From: Alistipes communis
GTDB taxonomy: Bacteria; Bacteroidota; Bacteroidia; Bacteroidales; Rikenellaceae
Direction: 5' to 3'
Assembly (NCBI RefSeq): GCF_006542665.1
Contig: NZ_AP019735.1
Coordinates: 868,001 to 932,000, forward strand
Length of the DNA stretch: 64,000 nt
Below, one piece after another: positions 34,719 to 42,846 of the stretch. How positions within the stretch are numbered: position 1 is the stretch's first letter; each line of letters begins with the position of its first letter. The position numbers were made by a program, and so were the translations under genes. The notes below the pieces were generated by a model. It had not been told where the DNA came from. It saw only the letters and a list, made by a program, of their open reading frames with translations, and ran no database searches.

Positions 34719-34726
34719 CAAAGATA
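34719..34726 (-). promoter_or_regulatory. -7 box of the right sigma-factor gene
   Basis: TATCTTTG on the minus strand ends four bases before the ATG at 34714, implying a leaderless transcript. No TTG lies at the proper -33 distance. Confidence 0.55.
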
Positions 34727-34861
34727 ACTTTTTTTTCATTCGATGTTACCTTTTTCTCCGGATTGCAGCCCTCTCCGGACAAAAGCTCGGGACAGAATCC
34801 GAACCTCCTTTGCGGCAACTCCGCCGAAGCACGCGTCCGACCCGATGGAACGCCCCCGCGA

Positions 34862-34885
34862 CAGAGACAAATATATTTGTCTCTG
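34862..34885. promoter_or_regulatory. 24-bp perfect palindrome over the GDPD -33 box
   Basis: The left half CAGAGACAAATA (34862-34873) is exactly the reverse complement of the right half TATTTGTCTCTG (34874-34885). The right half includes the -33 TTTG of the GDPD promoter. This is a candidate operator for a dimeric regulator. It could also fold as a hairpin, but no T-run follows. Confidence 0.6.
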
Positions 34886-34907
34886 AACCCGCTTCGTATT
34901 ATCTTTG
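34876..34907 (+). promoter_or_regulatory. Promoter of the secreted GDPD gene
   Basis: TTTG (34876-34879), a 20-nt spacer and TATCTTTG (34900-34907) match the consensus fully. The leader of about 105 nt holds element E10. Confidence 0.8.
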
Positions 34908-34911
34908 TGAA

Positions 34912-34972
34912 CGTTTTCGTTAAGCCGAGCGCAGAGCCGAACTTGTTCAGGCTGTGCCGAAGCGAGAAAACG
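34912..34972 (+). repeat. Palindromic intergenic element, copy E10
   Basis: Outer stem CGTTTTC (34912-34918) pairs with GAAAACG (34966-34972). It begins right at the expected transcription start of the GDPD gene, so the folded RNA would form the 5' end of the mRNA. Confidence 0.8.
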
Positions 34973-35020
34973 AAGAGAGAAAACCGACGACAACCCGCCA
35001 CCGGCGACAAATTTCCGACC

Positions 35021-36190
35021 ATGAAAAATACGCTCCTGTTCCTTTTCGCCGCGCTCGCATGGAGTGCGACGGCCCTGTGCCAAACCCCCGCCGACTCCGC
35101 GGCACGCCCCCGCAAACGGGTGTTCATCGCCCACCGCGGCGTGAACATGCGCAGCACCGTAGCGGGCGAAAACTCGCTGGAAGCCATCCGGCTGGCAAAG
35201 GCGGCGGGATTCGGCGCCATCGAGACCGACGTGCGGCTTTCGGCCGACGGGGCGCTGGTGGTCATGCACGACAGCACGCTCAACCGCACCTGCCTGCATG
35301 CCGACGGCACACCGCTGTCGGAACCGGTCGCAGTCGCCGGCAAGACGCTCCGAGAGCTGCGGTCGGACTACATCCTCAAAGCCGCCGACCCCGCCCGCCG
35401 GACGCGCATCCCCACGCTCGAAGAGTATCTGGCCGAGTGCGCCCGCAACGGACTCTACACCTTCATCGAGCCGAAACTCTACGACCCGACGGGACGGCAT
35501 TACCGCGACATCGTCGCCGCGGCCGACGCCGCACTGGGACGCGACCGCTACGTCGTCACCTCCAACAACCGCGCGAACGACGTCATCCGCCGCACCGGCA
35601 TCGACGACGTGCGGCTGATGGGCATTCTCTACCAGACTACGTTCGAACGGATCGAGGCGCTGGGCGACGTCATCGTGGCCGTCAGCGCCACCCGCTTCGA
35701 CGAAGCGGACTACTCCCGTCAGGTCGCACGGGCCAAGGCAGCGGGGCTGATGTGCGAATCGCACGCCGACAAGTTCGTGCATTTCGACCGGATCAACCGC
35801 CACGACATCGATTTCGTCTCGACCGATTTCCTGGCGCCCGACTACCGCGGGCAGGGCCGGCTGCTCGCCGAGTACGCACGGACCGACGGGTTCGTGCTCC
35901 CCGCATCGGCCGGCGAGGGCGCGATCCGCCTCGGCGAGGGGCAGAGCATCGTCCCGAAACGGCAGCTGCCCGCCGTACCCTTCGGCGCCCTCTACCTGGA
36001 ACTGGAAGCCGAAGGCAGCGCCCGCATCGAGCTGGGCGGCCAAACCTTCACGCTCGACGTCCCCGACAAGCGCACCGTCACGCACCAAGTGCTGCTCCAC
36101 GACGCCGCACCCGCCCTGCGCATCACGGCGCTCGCCGGAGGGATCACCCTCACGGCGATACGGGCGAAGGTCGTAGCGTTCGAACAATAA
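35021..36190 (+). CDS. Secreted glycerophosphodiester phosphodiesterase family protein
   Basis: The 389-residue protein has a signal peptide (MKNTLLFLFAALAWSATALC). The GDPD barrel (about 35-280) keeps AHRGVN, GENSLEA, ETDVRLSADGALVVMHDSTL and FIEPKLY, so the catalytic His, Glu, Asp and His are in place. About 100 further residues form a beta-rich extension of unknown role. It would hydrolyse glycerophosphodiesters in the periplasm. The frame is open far upstream across the sigma gene, but the ATG at 35021 follows a perfect promoter and starts the signal peptide. It converges with the phosphoesterase operon on the other strand. Confidence 0.9.
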   Translation: MKNTLLFLFAALAWSATALCQTPADSAARPRKRVFIAHRGVNMRSTVAGENSLEAIRLAKAAGFGAIETDVRLSADGALVVMHDSTLNRTCLHADGTPLSEPVAVAGKTLRELRSDYILKAADPARRTRIPTLEEYLAECARNGLYTFIEPKLYDPTGRHYRDIVAAADAALGRDRYVVTSNNRANDVIRRTGIDDVRLMGILYQTTFERIEALGDVIVAVSATRFDEADYSRQVARAKAAGLMCESHADKFVHFDRINRHDIDFVSTDFLAPDYRGQGRLLAEYARTDGFVLPASAGEGAIRLGEGQSIVPKRQLPAVPFGALYLELEAEGSARIELGGQTFTLDVPDKRTVTHQVLLHDAAPALRITALAGGITLTAIRAKVVAFEQ

Positions 36191-36245
36191 CGCCCCATCC
36201 GGCGAGGAAACAGGAGGAGCGCAGCATCCCGCCCAACTACGCCAG

Positions 36246-36268
36246 AGGCCCGGCGAATCGCCGGGCCT
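36246..36268. terminator. Bidirectional hairpin between convergent genes
   Basis: A 10-bp GC-rich stem, AGGCCCGGCG (36246-36255) with CGCCGGGCCT (36259-36268), and loop AAT. It lies between the GDPD stop and the stop of the minus-strand phosphoesterase. No T-run follows. Confidence 0.65.
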
Positions 36269-36307
36269 CCTTCGCTGGAACTAAATACTACCGACCGTAG
36301 CGAGCGG

Positions 36308-37849
36308 TCAATAGGCGTCGGGATAGTCCGCTTCGAGCGGCGTCGTGATCTCGGTCTGCTCGAAGACGTTGCCGTAACCGTCGCGCGCCACGACGCGCAG
36401 CGCGGCACCGGGACTCTTGACCGTATAATAAAAGATATGGTCGTTCTTGCTGGCGTAGCTCTCCTTCAAACCGCAGAAGCCGCAGAAATAGGCCGACGAC
36501 CACGGATCGATCATCGATTTCTTCGCCATGTCGCCCGTCTTCACGCCGTTCTCGTAGACCTCGATCGTCCACGTATCGTCGGCATTCCAGACGTTGGCCA
36601 TCAGCCGGTTCTTCGGCTGTTGCAGATCGAACTTCCACGACTTGGCCGTACCGCCCGTAAAGACGTCTTCGCCGTTGTAGAGACGGATCTGGAAGGTCTC
36701 GTCGTAGCGTGTCGGCTTGTAGATCATGTTCGTGAGCGACGTGCCGTCGTACTCGAAGACGCCGTAGCCGTTGGGCGCTCCGTCGGTGCAGACCGTACCG
36801 TGCCACCACGCGCCGCACGACGTCCCGAGGATATACTCGCGGATCTTTTTCGAACCGACCGCGTGCGTGTAGTTCGTCTTGTTGTTGTGCGTATGCGCCG
36901 AGAAGATCCACGCCCGGTCGAACTGCGCCAGCAGCTCCAGCACCTCGTCGAAATAGGTCTCGCCCGCGCCGTTGAATCCGCCGCGGAACGGAATGTGGAC
37001 GCACAGCACCACGGCGCACGTCCTGGGCACGTAGCTCAGATCTTGTTTCAGCCACTCGAACTGCCAGTCGAGAAAACCGCTCGTGTAGGCATCGCTGCCC
37101 GTCGCCTTGTGGATAATGTCGTCCATCGAGACGAAGTGGACGTCGCCCCGCGTGAAGGAGTAGTTGACCGGCCCGAACGAGGCTTCGTATCTACGCTGCG
37201 CCGAGAGGTCGGTCACCTGCGGAAACTCGTGGTCGTGGTTGCCGATCGTCTGGAAGACGGGAACCGACGTCTTGCTCCGCGCCATCGCCTTGACCATATC
37301 GGGATAGAGTTCCCATTTGTTGCCCACGATGTCGCCCAGCGTGATCGCATAGGTGGGCAGTCCGTCCGTCTGGGCCGCCACGTAGGAGTTGATGTCGGCG
37401 ACGGTCTCCGTCTCGAAACGGTAGACCTGCGCCGTGGTGGTCACCTGCGGGTCGCCGATGGCCAGCATGCGGAATTTCGTCTCCTCGGCCTGACGGGTAA
37501 GGGTGAAATCGTACTGCGGCTGCGATTTCCTGATCTTCTGGTAGAACAGCGGCAGTCCCGTCGACGGGTCGACCTCGACCTTGCAGTCGGCCGGCGTCGA
37601 ATAGTAGACGTAATAGGCGTTCGGATGCCGCTGCATCGCATAGCGTCCGTCGGCGCCGGTGACCGTACAGGTGTAGCCGTCGGAGACGACGACCCCCTCG
37701 ATCGCACTCCCCGAAGCGTCCCGAACGTAGCCGTAGAGATCGCCCGAACCGCCGCCGGGCGCGTCGCCTTCGCCGGAATCCGACGAACATCCCGCGAAGA
37801 GCGCCAGAAGCAGAATGCCCGCAATGAAATATCTGGTTCTCATATACAT
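36308..37849 (-). CDS. Calcineurin-like phosphoesterase lipoprotein
   Basis: The 513-residue lipoprotein (LLLALFAGCSS, Cys at about 21) has a small N-terminal beta-sandwich (GYVRDASGSAIEGVVVSDG), the phosphoesterase domain at about 125-370 with GDPQ, GDIVGN, GNHDHE, VHIPF and SAHTH, and a C-terminal beta domain. This N-MPE-C arrangement is common in Bacteroidetes uptake loci. It would hydrolyse phosphomonoesters or diesters at the surface. It is the last gene of the operon with the third SusCD pair (83 nt after SusD). A second protein of the same architecture is encoded at 44896-46563. Confidence 0.9.
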   Translation of the reverse strand: MYMRTRYFIAGILLLALFAGCSSDSGEGDAPGGGSGDLYGYVRDASGSAIEGVVVSDGYTCTVTGADGRYAMQRHPNAYYVYYSTPADCKVEVDPSTGLPLFYQKIRKSQPQYDFTLTRQAEETKFRMLAIGDPQVTTTAQVYRFETETVADINSYVAAQTDGLPTYAITLGDIVGNKWELYPDMVKAMARSKTSVPVFQTIGNHDHEFPQVTDLSAQRRYEASFGPVNYSFTRGDVHFVSMDDIIHKATGSDAYTSGFLDWQFEWLKQDLSYVPRTCAVVLCVHIPFRGGFNGAGETYFDEVLELLAQFDRAWIFSAHTHNNKTNYTHAVGSKKIREYILGTSCGAWWHGTVCTDGAPNGYGVFEYDGTSLTNMIYKPTRYDETFQIRLYNGEDVFTGGTAKSWKFDLQQPKNRLMANVWNADDTWTIEVYENGVKTGDMAKKSMIDPWSSAYFCGFCGLKESYASKNDHIFYYTVKSPGAALRVVARDGYGNVFEQTEITTPLEADYPDAY

Positions 37850-37932
37850 GTTTATTGAAATTTATACTGTTCATCGGTAAAAACCGGTGCGGGAGAGCGC
37901 CCGAAAGCGGACTCCGCACCGGTGGAACACCG

Positions 37933-39741
37933 TCAATAACCGGGATTCTGGTTTTCGACGCCGATCGCCGGATTCGTCACCAGCTCGGTGTAGGGGATCG
38001 GCCAGAGGTAATCCTTTTCGGGATTGAAGACCATCGTCTGGAACACGCGCAGATTGCCCGTCTTGCCGTCCCACGTATCGGAAAGATCGTAAGTCACCAC
38101 CCAGTCGTCATCGAACGAAGGCTTGACGTTGGAGATGTAGTTTCCCGGATTCTGCACCGTCGAATACCCCGGAGCGTACATCGGGCCGTTGACCGCCTTG
38201 GAAGCGATCTTCCAGCGGCGGATGTCGAACCAGCGGAACCCTTCGTTGCACAGTTCGGCCTTGCGCTCGTAGCGCAGCGCCTTGCGCAAGCCCTCGCGCG
38301 AACGGTCGGTCACGGGAGGCATGTTCACACGGGCGCGCACCCGGTTGATGTTCGCCTCGGCGATCGCCAGATCGCCGCCGTCCCACTCGATGTTGGCCTC
38401 GGCCTCGATGAGCAGCAGTTCGGCGAAACGGATGATTCCCGCATTGATGTCGTCCTCCGTCTTCGTACCGTTGACCAGTCCCATCATCCCCTTGTCGGAG
38501 TACTTGCGCCACAGATAACCGCCGGGCCCCTTGCTGCCGTTGGCCGCATACTCGCTCTTGTTGCCCACGGCGTCGGCGTTGCTGATGAGCACCTCTTTGC
38601 CCGCCGTCGACTGGTTGTAGTCCTTCACCTTTTCGACACGCACGTCGGTGTCGTACTGGACTCCCCACAGGCGGGTGTCGGGACGCAGACAGAACAGATC
38701 GAGACGCGGATCGCGGTTCGCCCACGGATTCTGCCAGTCGTAGAGCGGCGATTCGGTGATCGGCTTGCCGTCGGTGCACTGGAAGGTGTCGATCATCGCC
38801 TGCGACGGGCCGAGCCAGCTGCAACCGCCGTGGATACGAGGCGCTTCATAGTAGGTGGCAGACGTGTAGTTGATCAGACGGTTATACTGAATCGCCCACA
38901 ACCATTCGCGGCTGGTCTGGCCGGCGAATCCGAACAGATTGGCCGCCGAAGGTTCGCCGTCGGCGTGGGTAGCGTAGTAGGTGCAGTCGAGCGGTTCGAG
39001 ATCGTAGACGCCCTCGGCGAGCGTCGTGGCGATCTTCGAACAGCGTGCGGCCTCCTCCCACAACCCCCAGTTCAGCGCGATGCGCGCTTTGAGGGCGTAG
39101 GCGGCCACACGGCCGATGCGCGTCGTACCGAAGGTGCCCGGATTCCACTGCACGGGCAGGTAATCGAGCAGGTCGTCGTCGAGATCCTGCAACAGCCGCG
39201 CGGTCACCTGCTCGCGCGGGATACGCGGATAGTCGGAGTAATCGTCCAGATCGAGCTGGTGGTCGATGAAGGGGATGTCGCCGTAGAACTGGCACCCCAA
39301 ATCGTAGTAATAGGCGCGGATACAGAGCAGTTCGGCTTTGATCTGGTTGAACCTATCTTCGGGGATGACGCCCCGCAGTCTGTCCAGATTGTCCAGCACC
39401 AGATGCACGCGGCCGGCGATTTTGTAGACCGTCTTGTATACCTTCTCGCACATCGTGTTGTCGGCCGTCAGCGTCGAGCTCATCGCCTTGATCTGATTGC
39501 CCGCACCCGTACGGTAGGTGCCGATGTCGCTGATGCAGTCGTTGATCCGCATGGGGAAGGGGGTCTCCTTGACCGTCATGTTCGCCAACCCCTTGTAGGC
39601 GGCGTAGAGCCCTGCCATCGCCTCCTCCTCGCTCGCGGGGAACGATCCCGAAGAGGGGCCGTTGAGCGGTTCGTAATCCAGCGAGCAGCCCGACAGCAGC
39701 AGGCCGCCCGATACGATCAGATAGATTATTTTCTTTAACAT
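37933..39741 (-). CDS. RagB/SusD family nutrient-binding lipoprotein (LacI-linked locus)
   Basis: The 602-residue SusD homologue has signal MLKKIIYLIVSGGLLLSGCS. SLDYEPLNGPS, the helical NLDRLRGVIPEDRFNQIKAE region, LRYERKAELCNEGFRWFDIR and the end NPAIGVENQNPGY are typical. It is not closely related to the two SusD proteins of the tandem modules. It starts 12 nt after its SusC. Confidence 0.95.
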   Translation of the reverse strand: MLKKIIYLIVSGGLLLSGCSLDYEPLNGPSSGSFPASEEEAMAGLYAAYKGLANMTVKETPFPMRINDCISDIGTYRTGAGNQIKAMSSTLTADNTMCEKVYKTVYKIAGRVHLVLDNLDRLRGVIPEDRFNQIKAELLCIRAYYYDLGCQFYGDIPFIDHQLDLDDYSDYPRIPREQVTARLLQDLDDDLLDYLPVQWNPGTFGTTRIGRVAAYALKARIALNWGLWEEAARCSKIATTLAEGVYDLEPLDCTYYATHADGEPSAANLFGFAGQTSREWLWAIQYNRLINYTSATYYEAPRIHGGCSWLGPSQAMIDTFQCTDGKPITESPLYDWQNPWANRDPRLDLFCLRPDTRLWGVQYDTDVRVEKVKDYNQSTAGKEVLISNADAVGNKSEYAANGSKGPGGYLWRKYSDKGMMGLVNGTKTEDDINAGIIRFAELLLIEAEANIEWDGGDLAIAEANINRVRARVNMPPVTDRSREGLRKALRYERKAELCNEGFRWFDIRRWKIASKAVNGPMYAPGYSTVQNPGNYISNVKPSFDDDWVVTYDLSDTWDGKTGNLRVFQTMVFNPEKDYLWPIPYTELVTNPAIGVENQNPGY

Positions 39742-39753
39742 GATTCTGCTTTT

Positions 39754-42700
39754 TTAGAATTTCAGTTCGACACCCATCGTAACTACTTTCACCTGCGGAT
39801 AGTTGTAGGCCACGGCGCCCAGTTCCACGCCGTCGCCCGATCCCGAATAGGCCACCTCGGGATCGAAGCCCTGATAGAAATCGGTGATCGTGAAGAGGTT
39901 CTGCGCATTGACGAAGACCATCGCCGACTTCATGCGCAGCTTTTTCAGCCATGTTCTGGGAAGCGTATAGCTCAGCTGGATATTTTTCAGACGGCAATAG
40001 GCCGCGCTGCGCATCCAGAACGACGACTGCTTCCAGTTGTTGGCGTCGGTCATCGTCAGACGGGGATACTTGCCGTTGGGATTCGTCTCGTTCCAGCGGT
40101 CGAGATGCTCCTTGCGGAAGGTTCCGCCCTGCTGGCAGGGCTGCACGTAATAGGAGCTCAGATAACCGTCGACCTTGCCGACACCCTGGAAGAAGGCACT
40201 CAGATTCAGTCCTTTCCATCCGAAGCTGAGATTCACGCCGTAGGTATAGCGCGGCACCGTGCTGCCGATGATCGTCATGTCCTTGTCGTCGATCGTACCG
40301 CTGTCATCCATATCGGCATAGATCAGATCGCCGGGCTTGGTCGTCACGCCGTACTGCGGACAGTTCTCGTTCACCCAGTCGGCCTCCTCCTGCGTGCGGG
40401 CCATTCCCACGCATTTGAGCCCGTAGATCGAGTTGATGGCCGATCCCTCCTGATTGCGGATCGCGCCGCTGCCGCCCGTGGTGCCCTTCATGTCGATGAT
40501 CTTGTTGACCACGTCCGACAGGTTGGCCTCGACGCCGAACGAGAAATCGCGCCACTTGTTATGATACCCGACGGCGACCTCCCAACCCACGTTGCGCACC
40601 GTTCCGGCATTCTGATAGGGGGCGCCGAGACCGATGATCGACGGGATATCGAGCGTAAGCAGAATATCGTGGGTCTTCTTGTAATACCAGTCGGCCGTGA
40701 CGCTCAGCTTGTCGAAAAGCGTGGCGTCGATACCCACGTCGTACATTTCGGTCGATTCCCAGGTAATGTCGGGATTGGCCAGCGTCGTCTGCGTGACGAT
40801 CGGGGTGATGACGTCGTTGACCGAAATCGAGCTGACGTCCAGCTGTTGGATCGTGGGATAGTTCGAGCCGATGTTCTGGTTGCCCAACTGGCCGTAGGAG
40901 GCGCGGATCTTGAATTCGCTCAGCGTCCGGCGTACATCCTGCATGAAAGGCTCCTCGGTCAGACGCCACGCTCCGGAGAACGAGGGGAAGATACCCCAGC
41001 GATTCCCCTTGGCGAAACGCGACGAACCGTCGAAACGGACGTTCGCCTCGAAAAGGTAACGCTCCTTGAAGTTGTAGTTCAGACGGCCGAAGAAGGACTG
41101 CAACGCCCACTGCGCATGACCGCCGCCGTTGTCCTTCGTCTCGTTGTCGGCGCCGGCGCCGATCACCTCGTAATCGGGATAGGCGAAGTCCTCGCGGTGC
41201 GCCGAAAGGGTCTTGTTGTCGTAGGTCTCGCGCGAAGCGCCCAGCAACAGTTTGAAATTGTGGTTCTGCGCGAAGGTATGCTGCAAGGCGGCCGTGAACT
41301 GGTAGTTGCCGTAGAACGAGCGGTTAGCCGACTCGTCGAGGTAGTTGAACGCGACGTTGGAGCTGTTCGACACCGTGCCGAAAGCATCGGAGTAGAATTT
41401 CATCTTCTTGACGAAGGTATGGTTGTTGGTCGTCACGTAGCGCGGGGCGACCATGCCTTCGAGCGTCAGCCACTTGACGGGCTTGAAGGTGAGCGTCACG
41501 GCTCCGTTCAGGCGGATCGTGTTGTTCTTCACGTTGCCTCCCTCGCCTTCGAGCGTCGGCAGGACGTTGGTGCTGCCGCCCGACAGACCGGCCCAGTAGC
41601 CCGTCGACCAGCGCGACAGGATCAGCGGGTCGCGCGTGTTCATGTAGTTGAACAGCGTATTCTGCTGCGGGATGCGGCGGCGGTCGCCGTTGACGAACGA
41701 AACGTCGAAGCGCATCGAGAGCTTGTCCGAGAAGTCGATGTTCATGTTGTTGCGCACGTTGTACCGCTGGTAGTCGGTGCGCTTGATGATGCCCTTCTGG
41801 TCGAGGTAGCCGAACGAGGTCATGACGCGCACGCGTTCGGTGCTGGCCGTCAGCGAGAGATTGTGGTTGTGGGTGAATCCCGATCCGGTGAGAATCTGAT
41901 CCTGCCAGTCGGTGAGCGGATAGTTGTCGGGATCGATGCGGTTGTTCTCGCGGTAGCGGGCGATGTAGTCGTCGGTATAGATCGACTCCTTGCCGTCGTT
42001 GAACGACGTTTCGCGGCTGAGGATCATGTACTCCTCAGCGCTGACCGTTTCGGGCGTGTCGGTGGGCGACTGCCAGCCGACGTAACCGCGGTAGGTGACC
42101 GACGTCTGCCCCTTCTTGCCGCGCTTGGTCGTCACGAGGATGACGCCGTTGGCCGCACGCGAACCGTAGATGGCCGACGAGGCGGCGTCCTTCAACACCG
42201 AAATCTGGTCGATCTGCGTGGCGTCGACGGCATCGAGGCTGCCCTCCACCCCGTCGATGAGCACCAGCGGCGCGGCGCTCGAACCGCCGAAGGTTCCGAT
42301 ACCGCGCACGCGGATCATGCCGCCGTCGCCGCCCGGAGCTCCGCTCTGCGTGGTAACGGTCACGCCGGGGGCGATGCCTTGGAGAGCGGTCGACGAGGAT
42401 ACGATGGGACGGTTGGCGAGGTCTTCGGCCGAGACCGACGCGACGGAACCGGTCAGATTGACCTTTTTCTGCGTGTCGTAGCCGACGACCACGACTTCGT
42501 TGATGAGTGAATTGTCGCTTTCGAGTATGATGTCCAGCGAGGTCCTGCTGCCGACGGTTACGGTTTTGGACTTGTAACCCAGATAGGAGACGGTGAGTCG
42601 CTGCCCCGGAGCGGCAGGAAGGCGGAAGGCTCCGTCGGCGTCGGTCGTAGTACCGACATGCGTTCCCTCGACGATGATCGAGGCGCCTACGAGCGGGATA

Positions 42701-42822
42701 TTCTCCGCATCGCTTACAGTACCGCTAAGCTGCGATTTCTGCGCGTACAAATTCCCCCCCCCTACTGCTACGAGCAGGACGACGAGTACGCTACGGACGA
42801 TTATATGCTTGATTTTATTCAT
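39754..42822 (-). CDS. SusC/RagA TonB-dependent transporter without STN domain
   Basis: The 1022-residue transporter has signal MNKIKHIIVRSVLVVLLVAV and then directly the CarboxypepD_reg-like domain (LSGTVSDAENIPLVGASIIV), plug (VVVGYDTQKKVNLTGSVASV, ALQGIAPGVTV) and barrel ending in VVTMGVELKF. It lacks the STN domain of the other two, so it cannot signal to a FecR; control is more likely by the LacI-type operators 1.9 kb upstream, in front of the operon's first gene. Confidence 0.96.
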   Translation of the reverse strand: MNKIKHIIVRSVLVVLLVAVGGGNLYAQKSQLSGTVSDAENIPLVGASIIVEGTHVGTTTDADGAFRLPAAPGQRLTVSYLGYKSKTVTVGSRTSLDIILESDNSLINEVVVVGYDTQKKVNLTGSVASVSAEDLANRPIVSSSTALQGIAPGVTVTTQSGAPGGDGGMIRVRGIGTFGGSSAAPLVLIDGVEGSLDAVDATQIDQISVLKDAASSAIYGSRAANGVILVTTKRGKKGQTSVTYRGYVGWQSPTDTPETVSAEEYMILSRETSFNDGKESIYTDDYIARYRENNRIDPDNYPLTDWQDQILTGSGFTHNHNLSLTASTERVRVMTSFGYLDQKGIIKRTDYQRYNVRNNMNIDFSDKLSMRFDVSFVNGDRRRIPQQNTLFNYMNTRDPLILSRWSTGYWAGLSGGSTNVLPTLEGEGGNVKNNTIRLNGAVTLTFKPVKWLTLEGMVAPRYVTTNNHTFVKKMKFYSDAFGTVSNSSNVAFNYLDESANRSFYGNYQFTAALQHTFAQNHNFKLLLGASRETYDNKTLSAHREDFAYPDYEVIGAGADNETKDNGGGHAQWALQSFFGRLNYNFKERYLFEANVRFDGSSRFAKGNRWGIFPSFSGAWRLTEEPFMQDVRRTLSEFKIRASYGQLGNQNIGSNYPTIQQLDVSSISVNDVITPIVTQTTLANPDITWESTEMYDVGIDATLFDKLSVTADWYYKKTHDILLTLDIPSIIGLGAPYQNAGTVRNVGWEVAVGYHNKWRDFSFGVEANLSDVVNKIIDMKGTTGGSGAIRNQEGSAINSIYGLKCVGMARTQEEADWVNENCPQYGVTTKPGDLIYADMDDSGTIDDKDMTIIGSTVPRYTYGVNLSFGWKGLNLSAFFQGVGKVDGYLSSYYVQPCQQGGTFRKEHLDRWNETNPNGKYPRLTMTDANNWKQSSFWMRSAAYCRLKNIQLSYTLPRTWLKKLRMKSAMVFVNAQNLFTITDFYQGFDPEVAYSGSGDGVELGAVAYNYPQVKVVTMGVELKF

Positions 42823-42846
42823 GATAGGTCTTGTTAAGTAGACGGA

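Larger units (their letters stand above)
34715..35020. other. Divergent promoter region between sigma factor and GDPD gene
   Basis: The region contains the -7 box for the sigma gene (34719-34726), a 24-bp perfect palindrome (34862-34885), the GDPD promoter (34876-34907) and palindromic element E10 in the GDPD leader. The stretch 34740-34860 shows nothing I can name. Confidence 0.65.

Noticed and set aside
34223..35020. Upstream in-frame extension of the secreted GDPD
   Set aside because: It is antisense to the sigma gene and crosses a perfect promoter; a signal peptide starts at 35021.
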